A DNA stretch of 64,000 nt from JBBIMP01 sp037444305 (GCA_037444305.1 JBBIMP010000030.1:1-64000); one strand, 5' to 3'. Positions 43,803-51,819 are shown, counted from the first letter of the stretch. Notes: generated by a model not told the origin, from the letters alone. Made by a program: numbers and translations.

Positions 43803-44023
43803 GCGTTCTTTCTGCCACAGCGGCCCGTGGAAATACAAATGCAATTCCGTTGTATGGTCCCATGCCCTGAATTGCCGCCCCTGCATTTTTGCGGAAGCAA
43901 GGGGCACAGCCGGCCGATAAGCGGAAAACGGGCCCCGGCCGGAAGTGCGTTTCCCGGAAGCGGATGGAATTTTGGGAGCAAAACCACTATGCTGATCAAG
44001 CGGTTAACTTGCCCATAGAGAGG

Positions 44024-44650
44024 ATGAGGAAAGTGAAAAATATCTTGTGCGGCGTCCTGGTTTTTGTGTTGGCATCGGGCTTCTCCCTGCAGGCGCAGAA
44101 TCCTCCGTCGGCGCCTCGGGCCCCTGCGCAGCCTGCGAAGGTGGAAAATCCACAGGCGGTACCCAAGGACTACGTGATAGGACTGGAGGATGGGCTCGCA
44201 ATCGTCGTCTGGCGCGAACCGGAGTTGTCCGTCAAGGAGACCTTCGTGCGGCCTGATGGCAAAATAACGCTGCCGCTGATCAACGACATCCAGGCCAGCG
44301 GCCTGACCGCCGAGCAGCTGCAGGAGCAGATCGCCGAGAAGCTGAAGGAGTTCGTCGCCGCGCCGAACGTGACGGTCATAATCACCAGGATTTCAAGCCA
44401 GAAGGTATCCATCGTGGGCGAGATCTCCGCCCCCGGGATTTACACGCTCGGCTCTCCCATGACCGTGCTCGAGCTGATCGCCAAGGCCGGCGGCCTGCGG
44501 GAATATGCCAATAAGAAGAAAATCAGGATTGTCCGCGAGGAGGGTGGCCGCACTCTCCAGTTCATGTTCAATTACAAGGATGTCGTCCAGGGGAAGAACC
44601 TGAAGCAGAACATCCCGTTGAAAAACGGCGACATCGTGATCGTGCCCTAG
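44024..44650 (+). CDS. Polysaccharide biosynthesis/export protein (Wza-like)
   Basis: Outer-membrane or periplasmic export component. A signal peptide (about 1-25, VKNILCGVLVFVLASGFSLQ) and a short Pro/Ala linker precede the poly-export domain (PKDYVIGLEDGLAIVVWREP, ELSVKETFVRPDGKITLPLI, DIQASGLTAEQLQEQIAEKL) and a single SLBB-type domain (KVSIVGEISAPGIYTLGSPM). It is 208 residues, shorter than full Wza, with no C-terminal amphipathic helix visible, and no lipobox Cys at the signal end. No Wzc, Wzx or Wzy genes are nearby. GAGAGG abuts the ATG, so the in-frame GTG nine bases downstream is a possible alternative start. Confidence 0.88.
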   Translation: MRKVKNILCGVLVFVLASGFSLQAQNPPSAPRAPAQPAKVENPQAVPKDYVIGLEDGLAIVVWREPELSVKETFVRPDGKITLPLINDIQASGLTAEQLQEQIAEKLKEFVAAPNVTVIITRISSQKVSIVGEISAPGIYTLGSPMTVLELIAKAGGLREYANKKKIRIVREEGGRTLQFMFNYKDVVQGKNLKQNIPLKNGDIVIVP

Positions 44651-44700
44651 CGGATCCCGAGAAGGATTGCCCGGGGGCGGCCGCCCTCATGCCTCTGCCT

Positions 44701-44870
44701 CTACTTCTGCGGAGCCCGTGGCGGAAGGACGACTGCCGGCGCTCCCTTGCCGGCAACGACCTTGTTGAAGGCGGGAAGGTCGGATTCCAGCACCCGGGTG
44801 GTGTAACTCTGCAGCACTTTCCCCCTTCGTCCAGAAGCGCGAGCGAGGCAGTGATTCTCATCATTTTCAT
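44701..44870 (-). pseudogene. Collapsed gene: signal-peptide start joined to an unrelated-frame C-terminus
   Basis: On the minus strand an ATG with GGAG just upstream begins MKMMRITASLALLDEG, which looks like the start of a signal peptide. The adjoining sequence in a second frame reads GKVLQSYTTRVLESDLPAFN and KVVAGKGAPAVVLPPRAPQK to a stop, resembling the C-terminal helix of large secreted BNR/sialidase-like proteins, though I cannot name the family with certainty. A big internal deletion with frameshift would explain this. The remaining bases up to the neighbouring genes show only a short 'gcgcaaag'-rich stretch at 44932-44975. Confidence 0.35.
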
Positions 44871-44977
44871 ATCTCCATCGAAAGGCTCGGTTCAAAAAGG
44901 AAGACCACTCTTTGCGGTAAACGGTGCGATCCACCCCAAAGACACCAGGGCGCAAAGATCCGCAAAGAACGCACGGG

Positions 44978-45463
44978 CTATCGCGCCGGTTCGGGAATGT
45001 TCGTGTAGGCGAGGGCCGCTATTCTCCATGCGCCGCCCCGGCGCTGCAGGATGAAATGGTTCACGCCCATGGCGACCACACTTCCCTCCCTGGCGATGCG
45101 GAATGCGGCGCGCACGTGCGCGAGTTGGCCGCTCTCCACCGTGACCACGGGTTCGATCAGCTCCTCCCGGAATGGCTTTGCATTCGGGTTGTTCTTCAGT
45201 TCCTCCATCCACTCGCCGGCCGTGTGGAGCGTGTGGGAGAAATCCGACGTCCCCTTGCGGCTCACAATGCGGACGGCACCCGGCAGGAACCGGCGGGCAG
45301 CCTGTTCCAGCCGAAGTTCGCCAAGATCCGCGAGAAAATCCTCAACCGCAGATATGATTTCGGATCTCTCATCAGCCGCGAGACCAACGTCGGCAAATGA
45401 GGCGGACAGGACTGTAAGAAAACATAGCGCAATAATGGCGCGGGCTCCCGTCGTGCGTTTCAT
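44978..45463 (-). CDS. Secreted NTF2-like (SnoaL/ketosteroid-isomerase fold) protein
   Basis: A signal peptide (about 1-30, TTGARAIIALCFLTVLSASF, ending near VGLAAD) is followed by a cone-shaped alpha+beta domain of about 125 residues: a first helix (SEIISAVEDFLADLGELRLE), RFLPGAVRIVSRKGTSDFSH, TLHTAGEWMEELKNNPNAKP, and C-terminal strands HVRAAFRIAREGSVVAMGVN, FILQRRGGAWRIAALAYTNI. The pattern matches nuclear-transport-factor-2-like domains such as nuclear-export or nuclease-inhibitor-like small proteins; no catalytic residues are evident. Export suggests a periplasmic binding or sensing role. Function unknown. It is convergent with the decayed fragment's flank and shows no operon partners. 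Confidence 0.7.
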   Translation of the reverse strand: MKRTTGARAIIALCFLTVLSASFADVGLAADERSEIISAVEDFLADLGELRLEQAARRFLPGAVRIVSRKGTSDFSHTLHTAGEWMEELKNNPNAKPFREELIEPVVTVESGQLAHVRAAFRIAREGSVVAMGVNHFILQRRGGAWRIAALAYTNIPEPAR

Positions 45464-45836
45464 GTCGGCTTCCCCTGCTTTGATGGATGGAAATGTTCGT
45501 TAGTGTGCCCGAATTCTAGCATAGCACGGCGGCGCCGCAGCCGAGGAAAGCCGGATTTAAGGGGCGCGGTAGGCGGAACCGCGAACGCCAGTGAGCGGTC
45601 AGCTGCCCCGGTCGGGGGAAGCGACCCGTCGCTGCCGCTCCGGGCTCCGTGGGATTCCCACCGGCAAACATAACTCGCAGATATGGCAGCGTGGTGCCGT
45701 TGCCGTTTGAGCTTGCTTCATACGCGGGAGACATTTTGCGGATCAGCAAAACAGGGCCGTTCGGCGATTCCGGCTATATGAACATATGGCATTTGTCCAG
45801 TCTTCGGGACTACACTGGGACCGGGGAGTTCCGGAC
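45464..45836. other. Upstream region of nrtR, no other gene seen
   Basis: Divergent gap between the NTF2-like gene and nrtR. It holds no recognisable coding frame. An A+T-richer patch next to the gene includes the palindrome ATATG-AA-CATAT (45777-45788), which shares the ATAT..ATAT ends with the operator-like site before nadA and could be an autoregulatory site. Confidence 0.4.
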
Positions 45837-46868
45837 ATGGAAGCACCGGTCATCATCGGCCTGAACGCCGTCATCGTTGCCGTGACTCAGGAGATTCCGC
45901 GCATCCTGACGGTGAAGCGCGCCGAGCACATCCTCGCCGAAAATTCCGCCCGGACCCGGGGCGGCCGTACGGCCGTGCAAACCCCCGATGCGCTCCCATT
46001 CGGCCCGCTCGATCCCGCGGCCGATCGCACGCTCGAACTGGGGCTCAGGCGCTGGGTGCGCGAGCAGACCGGGATCGAGATCGGCTACGTGGAACAGCTC
46101 TACACCTTCGGGAACCGCCACCGCGACCCTCTGGAGCGAGAAGGGGGGCCGCGGGTCATATCGGTGGCCTACCTGGCGCTGGTGCAGGAGGGCAGGCTGG
46201 CGGGGACCGGGGATGCCGTCTGGCGCGACTGGTATCGCTTTCTCCCCTGGGAGGACTGGCGGCACGGGCGCCCCGAGGTGATCGACGGGATCATCGCACC
46301 GGCTCTGGGGCACTGGGTCCGGAAGGCGCCCGGCAAAGGCGCCGGAACCGAGAGGCGGGAAAGGAGCGACATCTGCTTCGGGCTCCGGGGCGCCCCGTGG
46401 GTCGCGGAAAGGGTGCTGGACCGCTTCGAGCTCATTTACGAGACCGGGATGGCCGAGGAAGCGCAAAGAGACAGGAGCGTCGCCGGGCACCGCGCGGCCG
46501 CCGCCGACGCCGCGCCGCCGAGACCGGCCCTCGGCCTGCCGATGGCGTTCGACCACCGCCGCATCATCGCCACCGCGCTTGGCCGCCTGCGCGGCAAACT
46601 CAAGTACCGGCCGGTGGTCTTCGAACTGCTCCCGGAGAGCTTCACGCTCCTGCAGCTGCAGCGCGTCGTCGAGGCGCTGGCCGGCATGGAGCTGCACAAG
46701 CAGAACCTCCGCCGGCTCGTGGAAAAAGGGGGGCTGGTGGAGGGAACGGGAAAGCTCGACGCGCACACCGGCGGCCGCCCCGCGGAGCTGTTCCGCTTCC
46801 GCCGGGAGGTCCTGCGGGAGCGCCCGGCTCCCGGAGTCGGACTCCCCGGCCTGAAGCACACCGGCTGA
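45837..46868 (+). CDS. nrtR: NrtR-type NUDIX-related transcriptional regulator of NAD synthesis
   Basis: A DNA-binding regulator with an N-terminal NUDIX-like domain (about 1-160: VIIGLNAVIVAVTQEIPRIL; DRTLELGLRRWVREQTGIEI in place of the NUDIX box) and a C-terminal winged helix (about 250-325: YRPVVFELLPESFTLLQLQR, KQNLRRLVEKGGLVEGTGKL). The NUDIX box lacks the full REUXEEXGU residues, as usual for NrtR, which senses ADP-ribose rather than cleaving it. Between the domains is a linker of about 30 residues. GGGGAG lies eight bases before the ATG. NrtR normally represses NAD-synthesis operons and releases DNA on ADP-ribose binding; nadA and nadC directly downstream fit this. Confidence 0.9.
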   Translation: MEAPVIIGLNAVIVAVTQEIPRILTVKRAEHILAENSARTRGGRTAVQTPDALPFGPLDPAADRTLELGLRRWVREQTGIEIGYVEQLYTFGNRHRDPLEREGGPRVISVAYLALVQEGRLAGTGDAVWRDWYRFLPWEDWRHGRPEVIDGIIAPALGHWVRKAPGKGAGTERRERSDICFGLRGAPWVAERVLDRFELIYETGMAEEAQRDRSVAGHRAAAADAAPPRPALGLPMAFDHRRIIATALGRLRGKLKYRPVVFELLPESFTLLQLQRVVEALAGMELHKQNLRRLVEKGGLVEGTGKLDAHTGGRPAELFRFRREVLRERPAPGVGLPGLKHTG

Positions 46869-46946
46869 GGCGCGCGGGCAGCCCTTCCGCCACCCCGGTT
46901 TCTCCCGGCACAGCCCGGCGGCCGCAAAACAAGTGGCACGCGGGCA

Positions 46947-46975
46947 TTGACAAGAGTTATGCTCATGCTTAGTAT
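46947..46975 (+). promoter_or_regulatory. Candidate sigma70-type promoter upstream of nadA
   Basis: Perfect -35 hexamer TTGACA and a -10-like TAGTAT are separated by 17 bases. The spacer and -10 contain the operator-like half site TATGCTCAT. Transcription from it would begin near 46982, immediately before a terminator-like hairpin. Confidence 0.55.
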
Positions 46976-46976
46976 A
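46958..46976. promoter_or_regulatory. Possible second NrtR operator overlapping the promoter
   Basis: The left half TATGCTCAT is identical to the left half of the perfect palindrome before nadA, with an imperfect right half ending AGTATA. The two copies of TATGCTCAT are 64 bases apart, close to six helical turns, which would suit cooperative binding or looping. Confidence 0.35.
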
Positions 46977-46984
46977 AGTGCTGT

Positions 46985-47012
46985 GGGTCCGGCGGGACCG
47001 GACCCGTTTTTT
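46985..47012 (+). terminator. Intrinsic terminator between nrtR and nadA
   Basis: GGGTCCGG pairs exactly with CCGGACCC across a CGGGA loop; one G and six T follow. It is the clearest rho-independent terminator in the window. It lies 117 bases after the nrtR stop and 44 bases before nadA, either ending nrtR transcripts or acting as an attenuator in the nadA leader. Confidence 0.8.
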
Positions 47013-47020
47013 GAATCCCA

Positions 47021-47041
47021 ATATGCTCATAATGAGCATAT
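47021..47041. promoter_or_regulatory. 21-base palindromic operator candidate before nadA
   Basis: Perfect palindrome, arms ATATGCTCAT and ATGAGCATAT around a central A, ending 14 bases before the nadA start codon. Placement next to the gene for a NUDIX-type NAD regulator makes it the leading NrtR binding site; known NrtR boxes in other groups are also A+T-rich palindromes of about this length but differ in sequence. Confidence 0.6.
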
Positions 47042-47055
47042 ATAGGCGCGAAGGC

Positions 47056-48099
47056 ATGGGCACAAAGACGATCGAATTTCCGGCGGACCGGGACGCGCTG
47101 GAGTACACCCCCGAAGTCGAACACGGAACCGCCGCCATCTACGAGCGTGTCCGCCGCGTCATCCCCGAGATCGAGTGGCCGGCCCACGCCCCCTATGTCG
47201 CCGCGATCAACGAACTCAAAACGCGGATGAAGGCGGTGATCCTGGCGCACAACTACCAGACGCCCGAGATCTTCCACGGCGTGGCCGACCTGACGGGAGA
47301 TTCTCTCGCCCTGGCGCGGGAAGCCGCCAGGACCGAGGCCGAGGTCATCGTCCTCTGCGGCGTCCACTTCATGGCCGAGACCGCGAAGTTGATGAATCCG
47401 GAAAAGACCGTCCTGATCCCCGACCTCGAGGCCGGCTGCTCGCTGGCCTCTTCGATCACGGCCGAGGACGTGCGCCTTCTGCGGGAGCGCTACCCCGGTG
47501 TGCCCGTCGTGACCTACGTGAACACCTCCGCCGACGTGAAGGCGGCCTCCGACATCTGCTGCACGTCGGCCAACGCGGTGGAGATCGTCGAGGCGCTCGG
47601 GTCCGACAGGGTCATCTTCCTGCCGGACGAGTATCTCGGGCGCTATGTGGCCTCCCAGACCAGCGTCGAGGTCATCCTCTGGCAGGGACACTGCGAAGTC
47701 CACGAGCGCTTCTCGGCGGAAGACCTGCGTGCCTATCGCGAGCAGTACCGGGACCTCGTCATCCTCGCCCATCCCGAGTGCCCTCCGGACGTGCTGGCGG
47801 AAGCCGACTACATCGGCTCCACCTCGGGGATGATACGGCAGGTCGGCCTGACCAGGCCGAGCCGGGTCGTCATGGTCACCGAGTGTTCGATGAGCGACAA
47901 CGTGGCGGCGGAATACCCATCGATCGAGTTCATCCGCCCCTGCGCCCTCTGCCCGCACATGAAACGCATCACCCTGCCCGGAATCCTGCGGTCGCTTCAG
48001 ACCATGGAGTACGAGGTGACCGTGGATCCCGCCGTGGCCGAAAAGGCCCGCGAGGCCGTTCAGCGGATGCTCGACCTCGGATCTCGGCCTGCCAAATAA
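47056..48099 (+). CDS. nadA: Quinolinate synthase (NadA)
   Basis: [4Fe-4S] enzyme condensing iminoaspartate with dihydroxyacetone phosphate to quinolinate. Family landmarks: AVILAHNYQTPEIFHGVADL, TGDSLALAREAART, IVLCGVHFMAETAKLMNPEK (first cluster Cys), CSLASSITAEDVRLLRERYP, TYVNTSADVKAASDICCTSA, LPDEYLGRYVASQ, VILAHPECPPDVLAEADYIG (second Cys), STSGMIRQV and RPCALCPHMKRITLPGILRS (third Cys). At 347 residues it is of normal size. The ATG at MGTKTIEF is chosen because earlier in-frame ATGs lie inside the operator palindrome; AAGG is close upstream but spacing is short. One base separates its stop from the nadC start. Confidence 0.95.
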   Translation: MGTKTIEFPADRDALEYTPEVEHGTAAIYERVRRVIPEIEWPAHAPYVAAINELKTRMKAVILAHNYQTPEIFHGVADLTGDSLALAREAARTEAEVIVLCGVHFMAETAKLMNPEKTVLIPDLEAGCSLASSITAEDVRLLRERYPGVPVVTYVNTSADVKAASDICCTSANAVEIVEALGSDRVIFLPDEYLGRYVASQTSVEVILWQGHCEVHERFSAEDLRAYREQYRDLVILAHPECPPDVLAEADYIGSTSGMIRQVGLTRPSRVVMVTECSMSDNVAAEYPSIEFIRPCALCPHMKRITLPGILRSLQTMEYEVTVDPAVAEKAREAVQRMLDLGSRPAK

Positions 48100-48100
48100 C

Positions 48101-48973
48101 ATGGCCGCCTCGCCCGAGTTCCTCCCGCCCCTGCACCCGCTGCTGTATGAAGACCTCGTGCGCCGCGCTCTGCTCGAGGACCTAGGCCTCGCGGGCGACC
48201 TGACAACCGACGCCATTGTGCCGCAGGGCCGCGAAAGCGCCGCCATAGTGGTGGCGCGGGCCGAGGGCCGGATCGCAGGGCTGGAAGTCGCCTGTTCCGC
48301 TTTCCGCCTGCTCGACCCTTCCTCCCGGATCGAGCTTCACGCGCATGACGGCGCCGATGCGCCGGCGGGAAGCCGGCTGGCCACGGTCACCGGGTCTGCC
48401 CGGGCGCTGCTCTCGGCCGAAAGGACGTCGCTCAACCTCCTCGGGCGCATGTGCGGCATTGCCACCGCGACGCGCGCCATCGTCGCCGCTGTAGCCGGCC
48501 ATAACTGCCGCGTCGTCTGCACGCGCAAGACCGCTCCGGGACTGAGGATGCTCGAAAAGTACGCCGTCCGCGCCGGCGGCGGATTCAACCACCGCTTCGG
48601 CCTCGACGACGCCGTCCTCATCAAGGACAACCATCGGCAGATCGCCGGCGGCGTGGCCGAGGCGCTGCGGCGCGTGCGCAGAGCCGCCGGGCACATGGTG
48701 AAGATCGAACTGGAGGTCGACACGCTGGAGCAGCTCCAGGAGGCTCTTGGCCTGGGGGTGGATGCGGTCCTGCTCGACAATATGCCGCCCGAGATCCTGG
48801 CGCGGGCCGTCCGCATGGCCAAGGGCAAGGCGCTCACCGAAGCCTCCGGCGGCATTACGCCCGCTACCGCCGCTGCCGTCGCCGCCACCGGCGTCGACCT
48901 GCTCTCGGTCGGCTGGCTCACCCACAGCGCGCCCGCCCTCGACGTCTCGCTCGACCTCGCCCACGAGCTATAA
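48101..48973 (+). CDS. nadC: Nicotinate-nucleotide pyrophosphorylase (quinolinate phosphoribosyltransferase)
   Basis: Converts quinolinate and PRPP to nicotinate mononucleotide, the step after NadA. Landmarks: ALLEDLGLAGDLTTDAIVPQ, AERTSLNLLGRMCGIATATR, VVCTRKTAPGLRMLEKYAVR, AGGGFNHRFGLDDAVLIKDN, KIELEVDTLEQLQEALGLGV, DAVLLDNMPPEILARAV and EASGGITPATAAAVAATGVD. All basic PRPP- and quinolinate-binding motifs are intact and length (290) is typical. It follows nadA after one base, so it is in the same operon under the same candidate NrtR control. nadB (aspartate oxidase) is missing from this cluster. Confidence 0.95.
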   Translation: MAASPEFLPPLHPLLYEDLVRRALLEDLGLAGDLTTDAIVPQGRESAAIVVARAEGRIAGLEVACSAFRLLDPSSRIELHAHDGADAPAGSRLATVTGSARALLSAERTSLNLLGRMCGIATATRAIVAAVAGHNCRVVCTRKTAPGLRMLEKYAVRAGGGFNHRFGLDDAVLIKDNHRQIAGGVAEALRRVRRAAGHMVKIELEVDTLEQLQEALGLGVDAVLLDNMPPEILARAVRMAKGKALTEASGGITPATAAAVAATGVDLLSVGWLTHSAPALDVSLDLAHEL

Positions 48974-49116
48974 GCGATCAGCCATGGATTCCCAGGATTG
49001 CCCGAGATCGGGCCGCCGGGCACTGCTGTTCGTTGTTCTGCGCCCACGGGCGTGACGGCCGGCCCATGGGCGGCAGTTATTTGTTCCGTGAAATCCGTGG
49101 CTGCCTTTTTCCAGCG

Positions 49117-51465
49117 CTAGACCTTGCGGTCGAGGGTCAGCTTCTGCAGCATGTCGTCGAGCTGCTTCTGCGCCGCGTCTTTCCCGGTCTCCAGCCTGTT
49201 CCGCTCCATCCGGATCGCGCCCAGGCGCGTCTCCTGCTGCTCCAGCTGCCGGATATACCGCTGCCGCAGCGAGGCCTCCTCGGGCGTCTGTCCCAGGCGG
49301 GCCAGGTTGCCGCGCACGCGCTCCTGGTCGCGGAAGATCTCGTTCTGCTCACGGTCCAGCTCGGCCATCTTCTGCGCGAACGCGTTGATCTCGGCCTTCC
49401 TGGCCACGATCCCCGAAAGCGCCTTCTCGATTTCCGGATCGATGGACCGCTCCCGCACCCAGAGCTGAATCTGCTCCGGCGTGACGTTGCTGATAATGTA
49501 GGTCGTCTCCTGGGGGGTTTCCTCGCGCACCGTGAACTCGGTCGTCGCCTTGGCCTTTGCCTCCACCCGGAACCTGTGGTAGCTGGCCGAGGATTCGGCG
49601 GGAGGCGGCGTATCCGCCATTTTCCAGCCGGTGCGCACAGGATGCTCCAGGATGACCGCCCGGGCCTTCTCGTCATTATTGCGGATCACATAGCTCCGCT
49701 TTTCGGTCAGCTTCGAGTGCATCCTCAGGATGCCGCGGTGGATTTCCACCCGTTCGACCCGCTGCCGCTCGCTCTGCGTTCCGCCGGTAACCTCGAGGCC
49801 GAGATCCAGCGCGTAGCTCAGGAGGCGGCTCTCGCCCGGCTGGATGGTGTCGACCAGCCCTTCGCCGGCAAAAGCATTGGTGTCGATCACGGTAAACGAA
49901 CCGCTGTCCAGCGTCAGCCCGCTGGAATTGCGCAGCCACACCGCCAGGCGCGGCCTGCGCTCTCCCGCCGAGGCGTTGTAGAGAGATACCTTCTCGCCCT
50001 CGACTTCCGCATGAAGGATCGGCAGCAGGCCGGACTCGTTCCGGCGGATCGTGACCGGCTGTTTCAGCCGATATTCGAACTGCTCCCCGAGTGCCTGCGT
50101 CTCGGCCCCCGGAGGCGCCTCCTGGCGCATCAGGCCGCCGATCCCCCCGGCCCTTTCCATGGCAGCCTCCATGGGGGCCGCCGCCGGCGCTATGGCGGCA
50201 ACCGGTCCCTCGGCCCGGCGCTTCGGCAGGCTCAACCGGTCGTCAGCCATGGCCTCCATCTCCGCCCCCTGGAGACTGAAGTTCAGCGCCGTTGTCCGGC
50301 CCTGGGTTACCTCGATACCCGGGTATTCGGCCCCACGCAGTCCCGGGTAGCTGGCGCTAACGCGGTAGTTGCCTGCGGCCACCTGGGCCAGGTAGACGCC
50401 GTTGCCGTCGGTCGTGACCGTGCGCAAGGGCGACCCGTCCGGACCGATCACGACAACCGCAGCCCCGGCAAGCGGCCCGCCCCGGGAGTCAAAGACCGAC
50501 CCGCTGATGGCCGTCATCCCCCCCGGCGCCGCCATCGTTCCTTCGTGCAGCTGGGGGCTGACCTGGAAGCCCTCCGGCAACGGAACCACCGGGCGGCGCG
50601 CATAGACCGGCTGGGAGAGGTTCTGGATGAAGCTGACCGGGGCTCCCGCCACGAGCGAAAGGGTCACGTCGAGCCAGTCCACGGGCGTCGTGTTGTCCAC
50701 GATCGCCCAGCCCTGCAGGAGCGGCTTCTGCTTCGGGTCGAGCACCACACGGTATGTGGTCTTCCACACCGGCGCCTCGGAGGTATAGCTGACATATAGC
50801 TGCCGCTCGCCCGAGCCCGCCGTCTGGATGTGCAGCTTGCGGATGTCGCGCCGGTGCGTCGTGTTGAGCAGCTCCATGTAGCGGGCCATGTCGGCGGCGA
50901 GCTCCGGTTCGGTGAAACGCAGCGAACCCGCCGATTCAAGGTCGATCAACCGAAGCTCCCCGCCGCTTGAAAGGAGGGTGATCTGGACATACTGGACGAT
51001 GGTGCCGGCGCCCGCGCTGCGCGTGCGCAGCTCCGCTCCGACGATCTTCCCGGTCACGCTGCCGCCCGGGGCCTTGATCTCCACCGCCGCCCCCCGCAGC
51101 TGGTTCAACAGTCCGACTGTGCCCTGCGCGGAATCCAGGTCGATCGGCAGTTCGGCCAGCCGCCTGTCGAGCGGCGCGCTGGAGTCGTAGGTGACGCCCG
51201 TGACCATTCCCCTGCCCAGGTCCAGCACCGTGAGCGACTTCAGCACGTCGTTCAGCTGCGTGCGCGGCAACGATATCTCCACCGCCTGGGCGCCCCGGAC
51301 GGGTCCCAGGTGTTCGAAGTAGCCCATGCCGTTTTTGTAGAGCACAACTTTCCGCACCGGCAGCGGGATGGAGTCCTGTGCCGTCAGGAGCCGCTCGGAC
51401 TCGGCGAGACCGAAGCCCTGCGGGAGCCAAAGGAGAAAGGAAAGCAAGACGATTCGCTTATGCAT
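49117..51465 (-). CDS. DUF4139 secreted protein with inserted carboxypeptidase-regulatory domain
   Basis: A 782-residue exported protein. Signal peptide about 1-20 (MHKRIVLLSFLLWLPQGFGL). The DUF4139/MuiA-like body starts with LPVRKVVLYKNGMGYFEHLG, includes YVSYTSEAPVWKTTYRVVLD and PVDWLDVTLSLVAGAPVSFI, and resumes as QFEYRLKQPVTIRRNESGLL and ALILEHP-type strands. Between the two halves, about residues 305-400, an Ig-like regulatory domain is inserted (ISGSVFDSRGGPLAGAAVVV, YLAQVAAGNYRVSASYPGLR). The last 120 residues form a long coiled coil (KMAELDREQNEIFRDQERVR). MuiA-like proteins are poorly understood. It is divergent from the giant TPR/VWA unit. Confidence 0.85.
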   Translation of the reverse strand: MHKRIVLLSFLLWLPQGFGLAESERLLTAQDSIPLPVRKVVLYKNGMGYFEHLGPVRGAQAVEISLPRTQLNDVLKSLTVLDLGRGMVTGVTYDSSAPLDRRLAELPIDLDSAQGTVGLLNQLRGAAVEIKAPGGSVTGKIVGAELRTRSAGAGTIVQYVQITLLSSGGELRLIDLESAGSLRFTEPELAADMARYMELLNTTHRRDIRKLHIQTAGSGERQLYVSYTSEAPVWKTTYRVVLDPKQKPLLQGWAIVDNTTPVDWLDVTLSLVAGAPVSFIQNLSQPVYARRPVVPLPEGFQVSPQLHEGTMAAPGGMTAISGSVFDSRGGPLAGAAVVVIGPDGSPLRTVTTDGNGVYLAQVAAGNYRVSASYPGLRGAEYPGIEVTQGRTTALNFSLQGAEMEAMADDRLSLPKRRAEGPVAAIAPAAAPMEAAMERAGGIGGLMRQEAPPGAETQALGEQFEYRLKQPVTIRRNESGLLPILHAEVEGEKVSLYNASAGERRPRLAVWLRNSSGLTLDSGSFTVIDTNAFAGEGLVDTIQPGESRLLSYALDLGLEVTGGTQSERQRVERVEIHRGILRMHSKLTEKRSYVIRNNDEKARAVILEHPVRTGWKMADTPPPAESSASYHRFRVEAKAKATTEFTVREETPQETTYIISNVTPEQIQLWVRERSIDPEIEKALSGIVARKAEINAFAQKMAELDREQNEIFRDQERVRGNLARLGQTPEEASLRQRYIRQLEQQETRLGAIRMERNRLETGKDAAQKQLDDMLQKLTLDRKV

Positions 51466-51791
51466 GATAGTCCTCCATGAAACGGTGATGCCCTTTCATC
51501 CGGGGAGACCGCGAAGGCACCGCGTTCGTTACACTCTACAGGACGGCGGCGGGTGCGCACCCTTGCAGGGTTTTTTTGCCCGGCGCGTGAATTCATCATA
51601 CCGCTTGTGCGTCCCGCGGGATACAGCAGGGATCGGGGCAGACAGAGACGGTTCCACCGTGCACCGGGGAGAAGCGCGGAGGTCACCGAGAAATGCCCGA
51701 GGGGCGGAAGACAGCGTGTCTTTCCCGGCGACTCTCCGTACCGCTCAGTGTCTCTCCGTGCAATTCCTCTTGGCGGCCCGAGGCGTTCGAC
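51466..51791. other. Divergent intergenic region with an orphan terminator-like hairpin
   Basis: No convincing protein gene. At 51551-51562 a perfect palindrome GGGTGCGCACCC overlaps a second hairpin, ACCCT-TGC-AGGGT, that is followed by seven T (51559-51577), a terminator-like element facing the plus strand although no plus-strand gene precedes it. Further along lie stretches such as 'gtgtctctccgtgcaattcctc' that look like dispersed intergenic repeat sequence. Confidence 0.45.
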
Positions 51792-51819
51792 TTGACTTGA
51801 TCCGCGTGTGACATAAAAT
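51792..51819 (+). promoter_or_regulatory. Candidate sigma70-type promoter of the giant VWA/TPR unit
   Basis: TTGACT and TAAAAT are separated by 16 bases in a locally A+T-rich patch, about 60 bases before the preferred start codon. Both hexamers match the consensus in at least five of six positions. Confidence 0.55.
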
